The translations under genes were made by a program, and so were the position numbers. The notes beneath the pieces are model-generated. The model saw only the letters and a list, made by a program, of their open reading frames with translations. It was not told where the DNA came from and did not search any database. 64,000 nucleotides of DNA from VRUE01 sp963725085 (GTDB lineage Bacteria > Actinomycetota > Thermoleophilia > Solirubrobacterales > 70-9), in the NCBI GenBank assembly GCA_963725085.1, contig CAVRXM010000003.1, forward strand, positions 186,001 through 250,000, written 5' to 3'. Positions 41,799-52,983 of this stretch are shown in pieces (position 1 is the first letter of the stretch; each line of letters begins with the position of its first letter).

Positions 41799-42264
41799 GC
41801 TGCCGGCCTCGCCGGACCGGCATCAGGAACCAGAGCACGACGAACATCGCCGCCGCGAAGGCGCCGGTCAGGGCGGTCATCAGCGCCCCGAAGAGGACGT
41901 CGGTGACGAGCACGATCGCGCAGGTCATCGCCAACGCAAGAAACCCGAGGCCGGCGATCGCGAACCGGTTGGCGAGGTTGACCAGTTCCTCCTTCCGCTG
42001 CAGCCGGAAAGCGATCCGGTGGTGGGCGGAGGGCGCGATCAGGAGCGCCGCCGAGATCGCGGTGAACAGCAGCGTCAGGAAGTAGGCCCTTTCCTGGAAC
42101 GGCGTGATTTCCGTGAACCGCTTCTGGAACGGCACCGCGAGAAGGAACGCGAACAGGACCTGGACGCCGGGTAGCGCCACCCGGAGCTCCTGAAGAAGCT
42201 CGCCGAGATTGCGGTCGAGGCGTTCTGCCTCGGTCTCGTCCCTTCCCGACGGCCGCTCGGTCAC
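41788..42264 (-). CDS. DUF6328-type four-helix membrane protein
   Basis: 158 residues from a GTG (MTERPSGRDETEAERLDRN). The conserved ELLQELRVALPGVQVLFAFL and PFQKRFTEITPFQERAYFL are typical of DUF6328. Helices follow: LTLLFTAISAALLIAP, the motif HRIAFRLQRKEELV, FAIAGLGFLALAMTCAIVL and FAAAMFVVLWFLMPV. Common in actinobacteria; function unknown. A longer upstream reading is rejected because it runs antisense through the phosphorylase gene. Confidence 0.85.
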   Translation of the reverse strand: MTERPSGRDETEAERLDRNLGELLQELRVALPGVQVLFAFLLAVPFQKRFTEITPFQERAYFLTLLFTAISAALLIAPSAHHRIAFRLQRKEELVNLANRFAIAGLGFLALAMTCAIVLVTDVLFGALMTALTGAFAAAMFVVLWFLMPVRRGRQLSE

Positions 42265-42303
42265 AGACTCACGATAGTTCAGGCTCGCCGTAGGATCAGG
42301 GCG

Positions 42304-42975
42304 ATGGCGCGCGTCGGCACGATCCTCGGCAGCAACGCGATCGGGCCCTCGGGAGCCGAGATCATCGCGGTCAGCGAGGACAACGCCGAGGCCGTCGTCC
42401 TGCGGCACGGCGCCGAGGCCTACACCCCTCCCCACCTGATCGACCACGCCGCCAACCTCCGACGCCTCGCCGCTGCCGGATGCGACCGGGTGCTCGCGAT
42501 CGGGTCGGTCGGGTCGCTGCGCGCCGACATCGGCCTCGGCAGCTTCGTCTGCCCCGATGACTTCATCGCCCTGCAACTCTCGCTGACGACGTTCGACGAC
42601 GCCCGCGGACACATCGCGCCCGGCTTCGACCAGCGCTGGCGGGGCGAAGTGCTCGACGGCTGGGAGTCGAGCGGGGCGGGCGCGATTCAGGACGGCGGCG
42701 TCTACTGGCAGGCGAACGGGCCGCGGTTCGAGACCGCCGCCGAGATCAGGCTGATGGCGGCCCACGCCCACCTGGTCGGGATGACCCTCGCCTCCGAGTG
42801 CGTGGTCGCCTCCGAGCTGGGCCTTGCCTACGCGGCGGTCTGCGTCGTCGACAACCTGGCGAACGGGATCGACGACCGGCCGATCCTCACCGAGGAGCTC
42901 GAGGCCCAACGCGAGCGGAACGCGGTCGCGCTCCGCGACGCCCTCGACAAGCTGTTGCCGGAGCTCGAAGCGTGA
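42304..42975 (+). CDS. Nucleoside phosphorylase, probable 5'-methylthioinosine phosphorylase
   Basis: 223 residues, intact. PNP family 2: MARVGTILGSNAIGPSG, HGAEAYTPPHLIDHAANLRR, LAIGSVGSLRADIGLGSFV (phosphate/ribose site), WQANGPRFETAAEIRLMAAH (hallmark GPRFET-AE) and VGMTLASECVVASELGLAYA. The protein is shorter than human-type MTAP. The next gene, coupled by GTGA, is the MTA/SAH deaminase MtaD. In Pseudomonas MtaD converts methylthioadenosine to methylthioinosine, which a dedicated phosphorylase cleaves; this pair fits that route. Substrate inferred from context. Confidence 0.85.
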   Translation: MARVGTILGSNAIGPSGAEIIAVSEDNAEAVVLRHGAEAYTPPHLIDHAANLRRLAAAGCDRVLAIGSVGSLRADIGLGSFVCPDDFIALQLSLTTFDDARGHIAPGFDQRWRGEVLDGWESSGAGAIQDGGVYWQANGPRFETAAEIRLMAAHAHLVGMTLASECVVASELGLAYAAVCVVDNLANGIDDRPILTEELEAQRERNAVALRDALDKLLPELEA

Positions 42976-44222
42976 CCGCGCTGACGGTGACCGGAGCCCG
43001 CCTCGACGGGGTGACGGTCGGGCTCCGCTGCAGCCACGGTGTGATCGAGGCGATCGGGCCGGAGGTCGCCCCCGAGGACGGCGACGAGACGATCGACGCC
43101 GGCGGCGCGCCGCTGGTACCGGCCCTCGCGAACGGCCACACCCATGCCGCGATGACCCTGTTCCGCGGCTACGGCGGGGACCTGCCGCTGTTGCGATGGC
43201 TGCAGGAGAAGATCTGGCCGGTCGAGGCCCGGCTCGAAGCCGAGGACGTCTACTGGGGCACCCGCCTCGCCTGCCTCGAGATGATCCGCACCGGAACCGC
43301 CCGGTTCTGGGACATGTACTGGCAGCCGGCGGCCACCGCCCGCGCGGTCGCCGACAGCGGGCTCCGGGCGACAATCGGCGGGCCGCTCTTCGACGCCGAC
43401 GGCGAGACCGAGTCGATGAAGGAGACCGCGCTGGCCTGGCTCGAGGAGCTCGACGGGCTCGGGCCGCGGATCGGCCGGGCGCTGGCGCCGCACTCGATCT
43501 ACACGGTCAGCGAGGGGTTGCTGGCGTGGACGGCGGAGGTCGGGGCCGAGCGGGGCGTCCCGGTCCAAATCCATCTCTCGGAGACCGAGCAGGAGGTCGA
43601 GGACTGCATCGCGGCCCACGGAGAAAGGCCGGCCCACTATCTCGACCAGCTCGGGCTGCTCGGCGAAGGGACGATGCTTGCCCACGGCGTCTGGCTCGAT
43701 CGCTCCGAGCTCGACCTGATCGCCGAGCGCGGCGCGACCATCGTCACCAACCCGGTCGCCAACCTGAAGCTCGCCTCCGGGGGCCCGTTCCCCTACCCCG
43801 CCGCGCGCGACGCCGGGGTCGCGGTCGCGCTCGGGACCGACGGCGCCGGCTCGAACGACTCCCTCGACCTGTTCAGCGATCTGAAGACCTTCGCGCTGAT
43901 GCAGCGACACGCGACCGGCGACCCGACGGTGCTGCCGGCGGCGGAGGCGCTCGAGGTCGCGACCGGCGCCCGGGCGCCGATCCTCGGCGTCGGCGAGCCG
44001 CTCGCGGTCGCCGCCCCGGCCGATTTCCTCCTGCTTCGCGGCGATGCCTACGAGATCGGGCTCGGCGACCTCGCCTCCGACATCGTCTACGCGGCGAGCG
44101 GGTCGGTCGTCGACACGACGGTGGTTGCCGGCCGGCCGCTGATGAGGGGCGGGCGGGTCGAGGGTGCCGAGGAGACGATCGCGCGGGCAGCCGAGCGCGC
44201 AGCTCGCCTCGGCATCGCCTGA
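42972..44222 (+). CDS. mtaD: MtaD-like 5'-methylthioadenosine/S-adenosylhomocysteine deaminase
   Basis: 416 residues, intact, GTG start overlapping the phosphorylase stop. Amidohydrolase TIM barrel: VPALANGHTHAAMTLFRGYG (HxH metal pair), WLQEKIWPVEARLEAEDVYW (typical of MtaD/SsnA), APHSIYTVSEGLL, VQIHLSETEQEVEDCIAAHG, TMLAHGVWLDRSELDLI and VALGTDGAGSNDSLDLFSD with the catalytic Asp. Deaminates MTA or SAH (possibly other adenosine derivatives). Metal ligands are all present. 66 bases to the next operon. Confidence 0.9.
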   Translation: MTALTVTGARLDGVTVGLRCSHGVIEAIGPEVAPEDGDETIDAGGAPLVPALANGHTHAAMTLFRGYGGDLPLLRWLQEKIWPVEARLEAEDVYWGTRLACLEMIRTGTARFWDMYWQPAATARAVADSGLRATIGGPLFDADGETESMKETALAWLEELDGLGPRIGRALAPHSIYTVSEGLLAWTAEVGAERGVPVQIHLSETEQEVEDCIAAHGERPAHYLDQLGLLGEGTMLAHGVWLDRSELDLIAERGATIVTNPVANLKLASGGPFPYPAARDAGVAVALGTDGAGSNDSLDLFSDLKTFALMQRHATGDPTVLPAAEALEVATGARAPILGVGEPLAVAAPADFLLLRGDAYEIGLGDLASDIVYAASGSVVDTTVVAGRPLMRGGRVEGAEETIARAAERAARLGIA

Positions 44223-44288
44223 TCCGGGCCGGGCCCGCCGACCGGGCGTGGATTTCACCGCCGCCGTGGGTATAGGCTCAAATCGCAG

Positions 44289-45481
44289 GTGTCGAGCGAA
44301 GAGGTCACGGACGCAGGGTCACCCGCCGGCGCCTCGGAGGTGCGGTACGAGAACGCGAGCAAGCGCTACCGGGGCGCGGACTCCCCCGCCATCGACGATC
44401 TCTCGCTGACCGTCCCGGCCGGGGACATCTGCGTGCTGGTCGGACCGTCGGGGTGCGGCAAGACGACCGCGATGCGCCTGGTCAACCGCACCGTCGAGCT
44501 GACCGGCGGCGACGTCCTTGTCGGCGACCGCTCGGTCCGCGACATCGAGCCCGCGCACCTGCGGCGTGAGATCGGCTACGTGATCCAGGAGACCGGGCTC
44601 TTCCCGCACCGGACGATCGCCCAGAACATCGCCACGGTCCCGCAGCTCCTCGGCTGGGACAGGCATCGGGTCGCGGCCCGCACCGCCGAGCTGCTCGAAT
44701 TGATCGGCCTCGACCCGGCGCTCGGCGATCGCTACCCGGGCCAGCTCTCGGGCGGCCAGCAGCAGCGGGTCGGCGTCGCCCGCGCGCTCGCCGCGGATCC
44801 GCATGTGATGCTGATGGACGAGCCGTTCGGGGCGATCGATCCGATCAACCGCGAGCGCCTCCAGAACGAGTTCCTCCGCCTCCAGGCCGCGGTCAAGAAG
44901 ACCGTCCTGTTCGTCACACACGACATCGACGAGGCGATCAAGATGGGTGACCGGATCGCGATCATGCGGGAGGGCGGCCGGGTCGCCCAGTTCGCGACAC
45001 CGGCCGAGCTGCTGATGGCGCCCGCCGACGAATTCGTCGAGGACTTCGTCGGCGCCGACCGGGCGCTGAAGCGCCTGGCGCTGATGCGGGTCGCCGACAT
45101 CGACCTCTGGGAGGCACCGCTTGCCTTCATCGGCCAGGCGAGCGCCGAGGTCACGGGCGAAGCTCGCCGACGCCGAAGTCCCCTACCCGCTGCTGGTCGA
45201 CGATGAGCGGCGCCCGATCGGGTGGCTCTCCCGTCGCGACCTCGAGCTCGAATTCGTCCCCGAGCGGCCCGACTCGCCGCTGGGGCCGGTCCTCGATCGC
45301 GACGACATCATGCGCGATGCGCTCGCCGACCTGCTCCAGGGCCAGGCGCAGTACGCTGCCGTGGTCGACTCGCGAGGGAGGATCGACGGCGTCCTCTCGG
45401 TCGAGATCATCTCCGAGTTCCTCGGCTCCCCGGCCGCCGAGCACGACGAGCACCGGCGCCACCGAGAGGCCGAAGGCGTGA
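44289..45481 (+). CDS. opuCA: OpuCA-type ABC transporter ATPase with CBS domains (two frame breaks)
   Basis: Energy subunit of a compatible-solute (glycine betaine/choline/carnitine-type) importer. GTG start. Walker A VGPSGCGKTTAMRLVNRT, Q-loop IGYVIQETGLFPHRTIAQN, signature QLSGGQQQRVGVARALAAD, Walker B VMLMDEPFGAIDPINRE, H-loop VLFVTHDIDEAIKMGDRIA. After the ATPase the frame breaks: an extra G near 45155 leads to LADAEVPYPLLVDDERRPIG and AALADLLQ-type CBS sequence (IMRDALADLLQGQAQYAAVV), and another near 45450 leads to a TGA. The CBS pair senses ionic strength in OpuA/OpuC ATPases. Confidence 0.9.
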
Positions 45482-45499
45482 TCGGAGCCCCTTGCAGCG

Positions 45500-46183
45500 G
45501 TGGAAATCAGGGAACGCGGCGGCGCCTGCGAGGAAAACCCGAAGGCCCTCTTCTGCTTCGACTGGGCGCGCCACAACCTCGACCGATACGAGACACCGAC
45601 CGTCCAGCATCTGCAGCTGGTGCTCGCCGCGGTCCTGCTCGGGTTCGCGATCGCGTTCACGCTGGCGCTCCTCGCCCACCGCCGCCGCTGGCTGCGGCCG
45701 CCGCTGCTGGCCGCGACCGGCGTCCTCTACACGATCCCCAGCGTCGCCTTCTTCTTCCTGCTGCTGCCGCTGACGGGTCGCGGGGTCGACACCGCGATCA
45801 TCGCGCTGACAGCGTTCAACCTGCAGATCATCTACCGCAACACCCTGATCGGCCTCGACAACGTCCCCGCCCCGGTCAAGGACGCCGCCCGTGGAATGGG
45901 CCTCACCGACCGGCAGCTGCTCTGGCGGGTCGAGGTCCCGCTGGCGACGCCGGAGATCATCGCCGGCCTGCGGATCGCGACCGTCAGCACGATCGCGATC
46001 GCGACGCTCGCCGTCTTCGTCAGCGGCTGGGGCCTCGGCGAGCAGATCTACAAGAGCCTCAACTTCCCGACCGGGATCATCCTCGGCGGCGGGATCGCGA
46101 TCCTGATGGCGATCCTGTTCGACGCCGTGCTCTACGTGATCCAGCGGATGGCGACCCCGTGGACCCGGGCGGCGCGGTCATGA
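45500..46183 (+). CDS. opuCB: OpuCB-type ABC transporter permease
   Basis: 227 residues, intact. ENPKALFCFDWARHNLDRY, then helices LQLVLAAVLLGFAIAFTLAL and ATGVLYTIPSVAFFFLLLPL. LTAFNLQIIYRNTLIGLDN is followed by DAARGMGLTDRQLLWRVEVP, the EAA-type loop that docks on the ATPase. The start is a GTG 18 bases past the ATPase TGA. ATGA overlap with the second permease. Order ATPase-permease-permease-binding protein. Confidence 0.9.
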   Translation: MEIRERGGACEENPKALFCFDWARHNLDRYETPTVQHLQLVLAAVLLGFAIAFTLALLAHRRRWLRPPLLAATGVLYTIPSVAFFFLLLPLTGRGVDTAIIALTAFNLQIIYRNTLIGLDNVPAPVKDAARGMGLTDRQLLWRVEVPLATPEIIAGLRIATVSTIAIATLAVFVSGWGLGEQIYKSLNFPTGIILGGGIAILMAILFDAVLYVIQRMATPWTRAARS

Positions 46184-46882
46184 TCCCGGCGGCCTCGATC
46201 GGCGGCGCGATCGAATTCATCTTCGAGCCGCAGCCCTCGAACGTCACCGGCGGCAAGCTGGTCGGCGGCTTCTCGCAGACCCTCGAACTGGCGATGACCC
46301 AGCTCGAGGTGACGCTGCTGGCGCTCGCGCTGGCGCTCGTGGTCGCGATGCCGATCGGCCTCTGGCTCGGGCACCGCGGCACCGGCGGCTTCCTCGCGGT
46401 CGCGATCGGCAACGCCGGCCGCGGGATCCCCGAGCTGGCGCTGATCGCGCTGATGGCGGCGGTGATCGGGGTCGGCGTCCTCAACGTCACCATCGCGCTC
46501 TCGATCCTCGGCATCCCGCCGATCCTGACCAATGCCTTCACCGGCATCCGCCAGGCCGACCGCGCCTCGGTCGACGCCGCCCGCGGGGTCGGGATGACCG
46601 AGCTCGAGATCCTGACCCGGGTCGAGATGCCGCTCGCGGTCCCGACGCTGATGGCGGGGATTCGAGGGGCGACGATCGCGATCGTGGCGACGGCGACGAT
46701 CGCGCCGTTGGCAGGAGTCCTGACCCTCGGCGACTACATCATCAACGAAAACGTATACGGCGAGAACGGTGTCCTCGCGGGGGCGATCGTCGTCGCCCTG
46801 ATGGCGCTGACGCTCGAGTTCGCGCTCGCGCGGCCTGCAACGTCTGATCACTTCGAAAGGCTTGCGGCTCAGTACTGCCTGA
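46180..46882 (+). CDS. opuCD: OpuCD-type ABC transporter permease (frame break near the end)
   Basis: Starts at an ATG overlapping the preceding stop (ATGA); a GTG seven codons earlier is possible. Helices LELAMTQLEVTLLALALALV and IPELALIALMAAVIGVGVLN. The docking loop is VDAARGVGMTELEILTRVEM and the core motif ATIAIVATATIAPLAGVLTL. The reading then runs without a stop into the binding-protein gene. One extra base near 46830 gives GLQRLITSKGLRLSTA and a TGA, the expected permease end. Corrected length is about 234 residues. Confidence 0.87.
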
Positions 46883-46932
46883 CCAGTTCGACCAGTCCAA
46901 CGACAGTGCAAAACGAGAAGAGAGGAACAAGA

Positions 46933-47927
46933 GTGAGATCCATGACCAACGGGGGGCGGGCCGCTGTCGCGATCGTGCTCGCTCTGATCCTCAGTTTGGC
47001 GTTCGCCGCCTGCGGCGGCGGCGACAGCACGACCTCCTCGGGAGGTGAAGAAGAAGGCGGTGGGGGCGCGATCGCCTCCAACCCGGAAAACGGCAACGTC
47101 TCGCTGACGATCGGCTCGAAGAACTTCGCCGAATCAGGAAATCACTCGGGCGAAATCTACGCCCAGGCGCTCGAAGCGGCCGGCTACAAGGTCGAAGACA
47201 GACCTCAAGCCTCGGCTCGGAAACGGTCGCGCTGAAAACTCTGAAGGCCGGCCAGATCTCCGGCTATCCCGAATACACCAGCACGGCGCTCGAGTCGCTC
47301 TTCGGCCTCGAACCGGAAGAAGTCCCCTCCGACGCGACCGAAGCGTGGGAAAAGGCGAACGAAGAATTCGAAAAGGAAGGCCTGACCGCGTTCGAACCGA
47401 CTCCGTTCGCCAGCGCCAACGCGGTCGGGACGCTGAAGAAGACGGCCGAAGAACTCGGCCTGAAGACGATCTCCGACCTCGAAGGCAAGTCCGAAGAACT
47501 GACCCTCTACGGCTCGCCCGAGTGCCGGCAGCGGATCGACTGCCTGGCCGGCCTCGAACAGCTCTACGGGCTCAAGTTCAAGGAATTCAAGCCGGTCGAC
47601 ATCGGCCTCCGCTACACCGTGCTCGAAAACGGGCAGGCCGACCTCTCGATCCTGTTCACGACCGACCCCCAGCTATCGGGGAACGACTCCAAGTTCGTGA
47701 TCCTCGAAGACGACAAGGAAGTCTTCCCGGCCGGGAACGTCATCTTCGTGACCAAGCAGTCGGTCGCCGAAGAAGCCGGGCCCGACTACGAAAAGACGAT
47801 CCTCCAGGTCCAGGAAGGCCTGACGCTGCAGGTGGTTCAGGAGCTCAACGCCCGGGTCGAACTCGAAAAAGAAACGCCGAAGCAGGTGGCCACCGAGTAC
47901 CTCGAAGAAGAAGGCTTCACCGGCTAG
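46933..47927 (+). CDS. opuCC: OpuCC/ProX-type substrate-binding lipoprotein (frame break)
   Basis: GTG with GAGGAA seven bases upstream, or ATG three codons later. Lipoprotein signal GGRAAVAIVLALILSLAFAAC-type with Cys as the first mature residue, then a Ser/Gly/Glu linker. The binding domain starts VSLTIGSKNFAESGNHSGE, the OpuAC/ProX signature (IGSKNFTEQ). After a break near 47210 it continues LKTLKAGQISGYPEYTSTAL, FASANAVGTLKKTAEELGL, LTLYGSPECRQRIDCLAG and ENGQADLSILFTTDPQLS. The protein ends EYLEEEGFTG. Two lobes with quaternary-amine-binding aromatics cannot be assigned by eye. Its end overlaps the convergent MFS gene by 11 bases. Confidence 0.88.
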
Positions 47928-49178
47928 CCGGCCTCCGCCGTCTGGAGCGGGCGGGGCCCTCGCGGCCTCGCCCGCATCCGGGCGAAGCGAGACGTGCGCC
48001 GGCCCAGGCGGCCGCGATCCCGGCGCCGGCCGCCAGCAGCAGCGCCACCCGCGGGTCGTACGCTTCGGAGAGCCAGCCCGCGAGCGGGCCGCCGATCGCC
48101 GTCGAGCCGAGGAAGACGACCGAGTAGAGGGCCATCACCCGGCCCCGCATCTCCGGCTCGACCGTGAGCTGCAGCGATGAGTTGATCGCTGCGGCGAAGG
48201 TGACCGCGGAGGCGCCGAGCAGCGCCACCGCCGGCAACTCGAGGGCGAGGCTCGGCATCGCCGCGGCGAGCGCCGCGAGGAGCCCGAAGCGAGAGCGCGG
48301 CGCCGGCGATCAACCGGGGATCGGTGCGGCCGTGGGCCCCCGTCGCGAGCGCGCCGACGACCGAGCCGGCGCCCATCGCGGCGACGAGGACCGCGTAGGC
48401 GGTCGGCGCCGCCTTCGAAGCTGAAGCGGGCGAGCAACGGCAGGATCACCTGGAAGTTGAGGCCGAAGGTGCCGACCAGCGCCATCAGTGCCAGCGGCAC
48501 CGCCAGCTCCGGCGTGGCGCGGACGTAGCGCACCGCGGCGCGGATCGCGCCCGGCTCGCGCTCGGCCCGCGGAGCCGAGTTGAGCTGGTCGGGCTCCATC
48601 CGCCAGAGGGCGAAGATCATCACGCCGAAGGAGAGGGCGTTGATCGCGAAGCACGGCTCGACCCCGACCGAGACGATCAGGATGCCGGCCAGCGCCGGCC
48701 CGACCAGCCGCGCCGACTGGATCAGGACGCTGTTGAGGCTGACCGCGTTGACGACCCGGTCGGCGCCGACCATCTCGATCGCGAAGCTCTGCCTGGTCGG
48801 GTTGTCGACGGAGTTGATCGTGCCGCGGGCGAAGACGAGCGCGAGGACCATCCACGGGGCGACGACACCGGCGGCGGTGACGGTGAGAAGCCCGAGTGCG
48901 GGGATCACCATCAGCGCCTGGGTGACCATCAGCAGGCGCCGCTTCGGGAAGCGGTCGGCGAGCAGGCCGCCCCAGGCGCCGAAGAGGAGGATCGGCAGGA
49001 ACTGGAGCGCGGTCGTCATCCCGACCGCGAGGCCGCTCCCGGTCAGCGAGAGGATCAGCCAGATCTCGGCGACCATCTGCATCCAGTTGCCGGACAGCGA
49101 GACGACCTGGCCGACGAAGTAGCGGCGGTAGTTCGGGACCGAGAGGGAGTCGACGCTGCGCCGCAGGGCCGCGCTCAT
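47917..49178 (-). CDS. MFS transporter, probable drug exporter (two frame breaks)
   Basis: Corrected length is about 420 residues, twelve helices. Starts MSAALRRSVDSLSVPNYRRYFVGQ in two parts around the first helix: NYRRYFVGQVVSLSGNWMQ is typical of the EntS/TetV-like MFS subgroup. TALQFLPILLFGAWGGLLAD then RFPKRRLLMVTQALM is motif A. Extra bases near 48424 (GAC-C-GCC) and 48283 (TCG-C-TTC) shift frame; the reading continues AYAVLVAAMGAGSVVGALAT and ALLGASAVTFAAAINSSLQL. The start overlaps the MarR stop (ATGA), so it is under the control of that regulator. Confidence 0.87.
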
Positions 49179-49653
49179 CGAGCTTCCTCGGGACGCTGGC
49201 GCGCGGCTCCTCGAGGATCCCCTCGAGGATCCCGGCCGCGCGCTCGAGCGTCTCGACGTCCTCGGCGGGCAGGTCCCGCATCCGCCGCGCCAGGTAGGCG
49301 TTCTTGCGGCCGCGGAGACGGCGCAGCCGCTCGCGGCCGGCGGCGTTGATCGTGACCAGGGAGCTGCGGCCGTCGCCCGGGTCGCGGGTGCGATCGACGA
49401 GGCCCGCCTCCTCGAGCTGGCGCAGGGTCCGGGTCCCGGTCGGACGCTTGATCCGCTCGATCTCGGCGAGCTCGCTGGGCGTCAGCGGGCCGTGGCGCTC
49501 GACCGTCGCCAGCGCCGCCGCGGCGGTCGGCGAGAGCTCGGTGCCCCCCGCGCCGGCCGCCTCCTGGCGCAGCCGCCTCGCGGTCCGCACGATCGCCAAC
49601 CGCATCCGCGCCGCCGCCTCGGTGAGCCTGTTCTCCTGTGCCGTCGAAGTCAT
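49175..49653 (-). CDS. MarR-family transcriptional regulator (frame break near the end)
   Basis: MTSTAQENRLTEAAARMRLA, then ELSPTAAAALATVERHGPLT, PSELAEIERIKRPTGTRTLR (recognition helix), QLEEAGLVDRTRDPGDGRSS (winged-helix DPxDGR motif) and VTINAAGRERLRRLRGRKNA. The TLERAAGILEGILEEPR helix closes the dimer domain. A one-base change near 49205 gives RQRPEEAR and a TGA overlapping the MFS ATG. Likely represses itself and the exporter until a ligand binds. Confidence 0.88.
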
Positions 49654-49680
49654 TTGATTAGCTTAGGTAATTAGTATAGC
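49654..49680 (-). promoter_or_regulatory. AT-rich promoter and possible MarR operator
   Basis: On the minus strand TATACT (49678-49673) is a good -10 box, about 20 bases before the MarR ATG, giving a very short leader. The stretch between holds TAATTACC-TAAGC-TAATC and an ATTA-N7-TAAT inverted repeat. It is the most AT-rich spot nearby and a likely site for the regulator. Confidence 0.5.
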
Positions 49681-49741
49681 AAACTACTCTTGAAAAGGCC
49701 AAGCAGGGGACGCGTCGAACTAGAGCGGATGAGCACCGGGT

Positions 49742-50516
49742 ATGGACGAGCGCAGCACCCGCGTCCAGCAGAAGCTGGAAGTGCCGATGCTGATCGCCGG
49801 CGGCGCTGACGGTGCCGATGGTGGCGATCAGCGAGTCCCATCCGGGCGGCGCGCTCGAGGCCACCGCCAACATCCTCAACTGGGCGACCTGGCTCGCCTT
49901 CGTCGGTCGAGCTGGTGGTGATGCTCGCGGTCGTCCCGGACCGCGGCGCCTGGCTGCGGCATAACCCACTCGACCTGTTCCTCGTCGTCTTCACCCCGCC
50001 GATCCTTCCCCCCGGCCTGCAGGGGCTGCGGGTCCTGCGCCTTCTGCGCGTGCTGCGGCTGCTGCAGCTCAGCAGCATCTCGCGCAACATCTTCACCCTG
50101 CGCGGCCTCCACTACGCGGCGCTGTTGGCGCTGCTCACGGTGGTCGGCGGCGGCGCCCTGTTCGACGCCCTCGAGCGCAACCAGGAGCACCTCAGCACCT
50201 GGGACGGGATCTACTGGGCGATGACGACGATGACCACGCTCGGCTCCAACATCCAGCCGACCGACACCGGCGGCCAGATCGTCGCCACGGTGCTGGTCCT
50301 GGTCGGCCTCGGCTTCATCGCCCTCGTGACCGGCGCCATCGCCCAGCGCTTCTTCGGCCCCGAACTGTCCGCGGTCGAGCTCGAGATCGAGGCCGAGGCC
50401 GCCTCGGCCGAGGCGGTCGCCCAGCGCGAACTGCGGAGCATTCGCGAGCAGCTCGCGGCCCTGGAGATCGCGGTCGAACGGCTGGTCGACGAGCGAGCTT
50501 CTCCGCCCCCCGGACC

Positions 50517-50520
<4 letters not shown>
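49742..50520 (+). CDS. Voltage-sensor-like ion channel with unusual filter (frame breaks)
   Basis: MDERSTRVQQKLEVPMLIA, then extra bases near 49800 and 49907 lead through ALTVPMVAISESHPGGALE and WATWLAFVVELVVMLAVVPD. S4-like helix LQGLRVLRLLRVLRLLQLSS with Arg at every third position. S5 is LHYAALLALLTVVGGGALF; the pore is WDGIYWAMTTMTTLGSNIQP then GQIVATVLVLVGLGFIALVT. The C-terminus is a Glu/Ala coiled coil (AVELEIEAEAASAEAVAQRE). The fold matches Kv-like bacterial channels, but the filter reads TLGSN in place of TVGYG. Ends in a CTAG overlap with the convergent acs gene. Confidence 0.82.
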
Positions 50521-52507
<1,987 letters not shown>

Positions 52508-52523
52508 CTCGCTCCTCCTCCTC

Positions 52524-52837
52524 TCAGCGACCCAGGGACCGGACCGGCAGGACCGTCCGCCCGAATGTCGCGTTGGTCACCGCCGCGAACGATGCATACT
52601 AGGCGGCGACCGCCGTCGCCAGCCCGAACCATCCGCCGACTTCGACCACGCCTTCGTTTCCGCCCGAGTTGCCGAAGCCGAGCAGGAAGAAGGTGATCCG
52701 AGCAGGAAGAAGACGACCGCGACGGCCGCCGTGGTGCGCAGCGAGGCGACGAACATGTAAGTCGTGAAGATCCCCCAGGCGATCAGATGGGTCGATGGCC
52801 CGTTCGGAGGCCCTGATCGTCGTCGACTCCATGACAT
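52524..52837 (-). pseudogene. Acetate uptake transporter (SatP/GPR1-FUN34-YaaH family), C-terminal remnant
   Basis: STHLIAWGIFTTYMFVASLR then TTAAVAVVFFLL, and after a one-base break ITFFLLGFGNSGGN and VGGWFGLATAVAA match helices five and six of the family. An in-frame TAG then replaces the expected Trp codon, and YASFAAVTNATFGRTVLPVR (the conserved family end) follows to a TGA 16 bases before acs. The first four helices (roughly 100 residues) are absent: upstream sequence to 53.0 kb is not similar to the family in any frame. Position before acs is typical for this transporter. A truncation plus a stop and a frame break points to a decayed gene, although the small changes could be consensus errors. 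Confidence 0.7.
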
Positions 52838-52983
52838 CCCCCTTTCCGTACGCCTGCGGAAGCACTCCGGGAGCGGGCGATGTGTTTGTGGAACTACTCT
52901 TGGTCGCCGAGGCGACTACCCGAAATTGGGGATCCCTATACCTGGGGACGCCGATTCCCCGTCTGTAGATTGGGTTGACGCCA
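52838..52983. other. Intergenic region between the transporter remnant and the dioxygenase
   Basis: 146 bases without a recognisable gene. It should hold the promoter for the plus-strand dioxygenase; GGGGATCCCTATACCTGG contains a possible CTATAC -10 element about 45 bases before its ATG. No palindrome copy. Confidence 0.35.
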
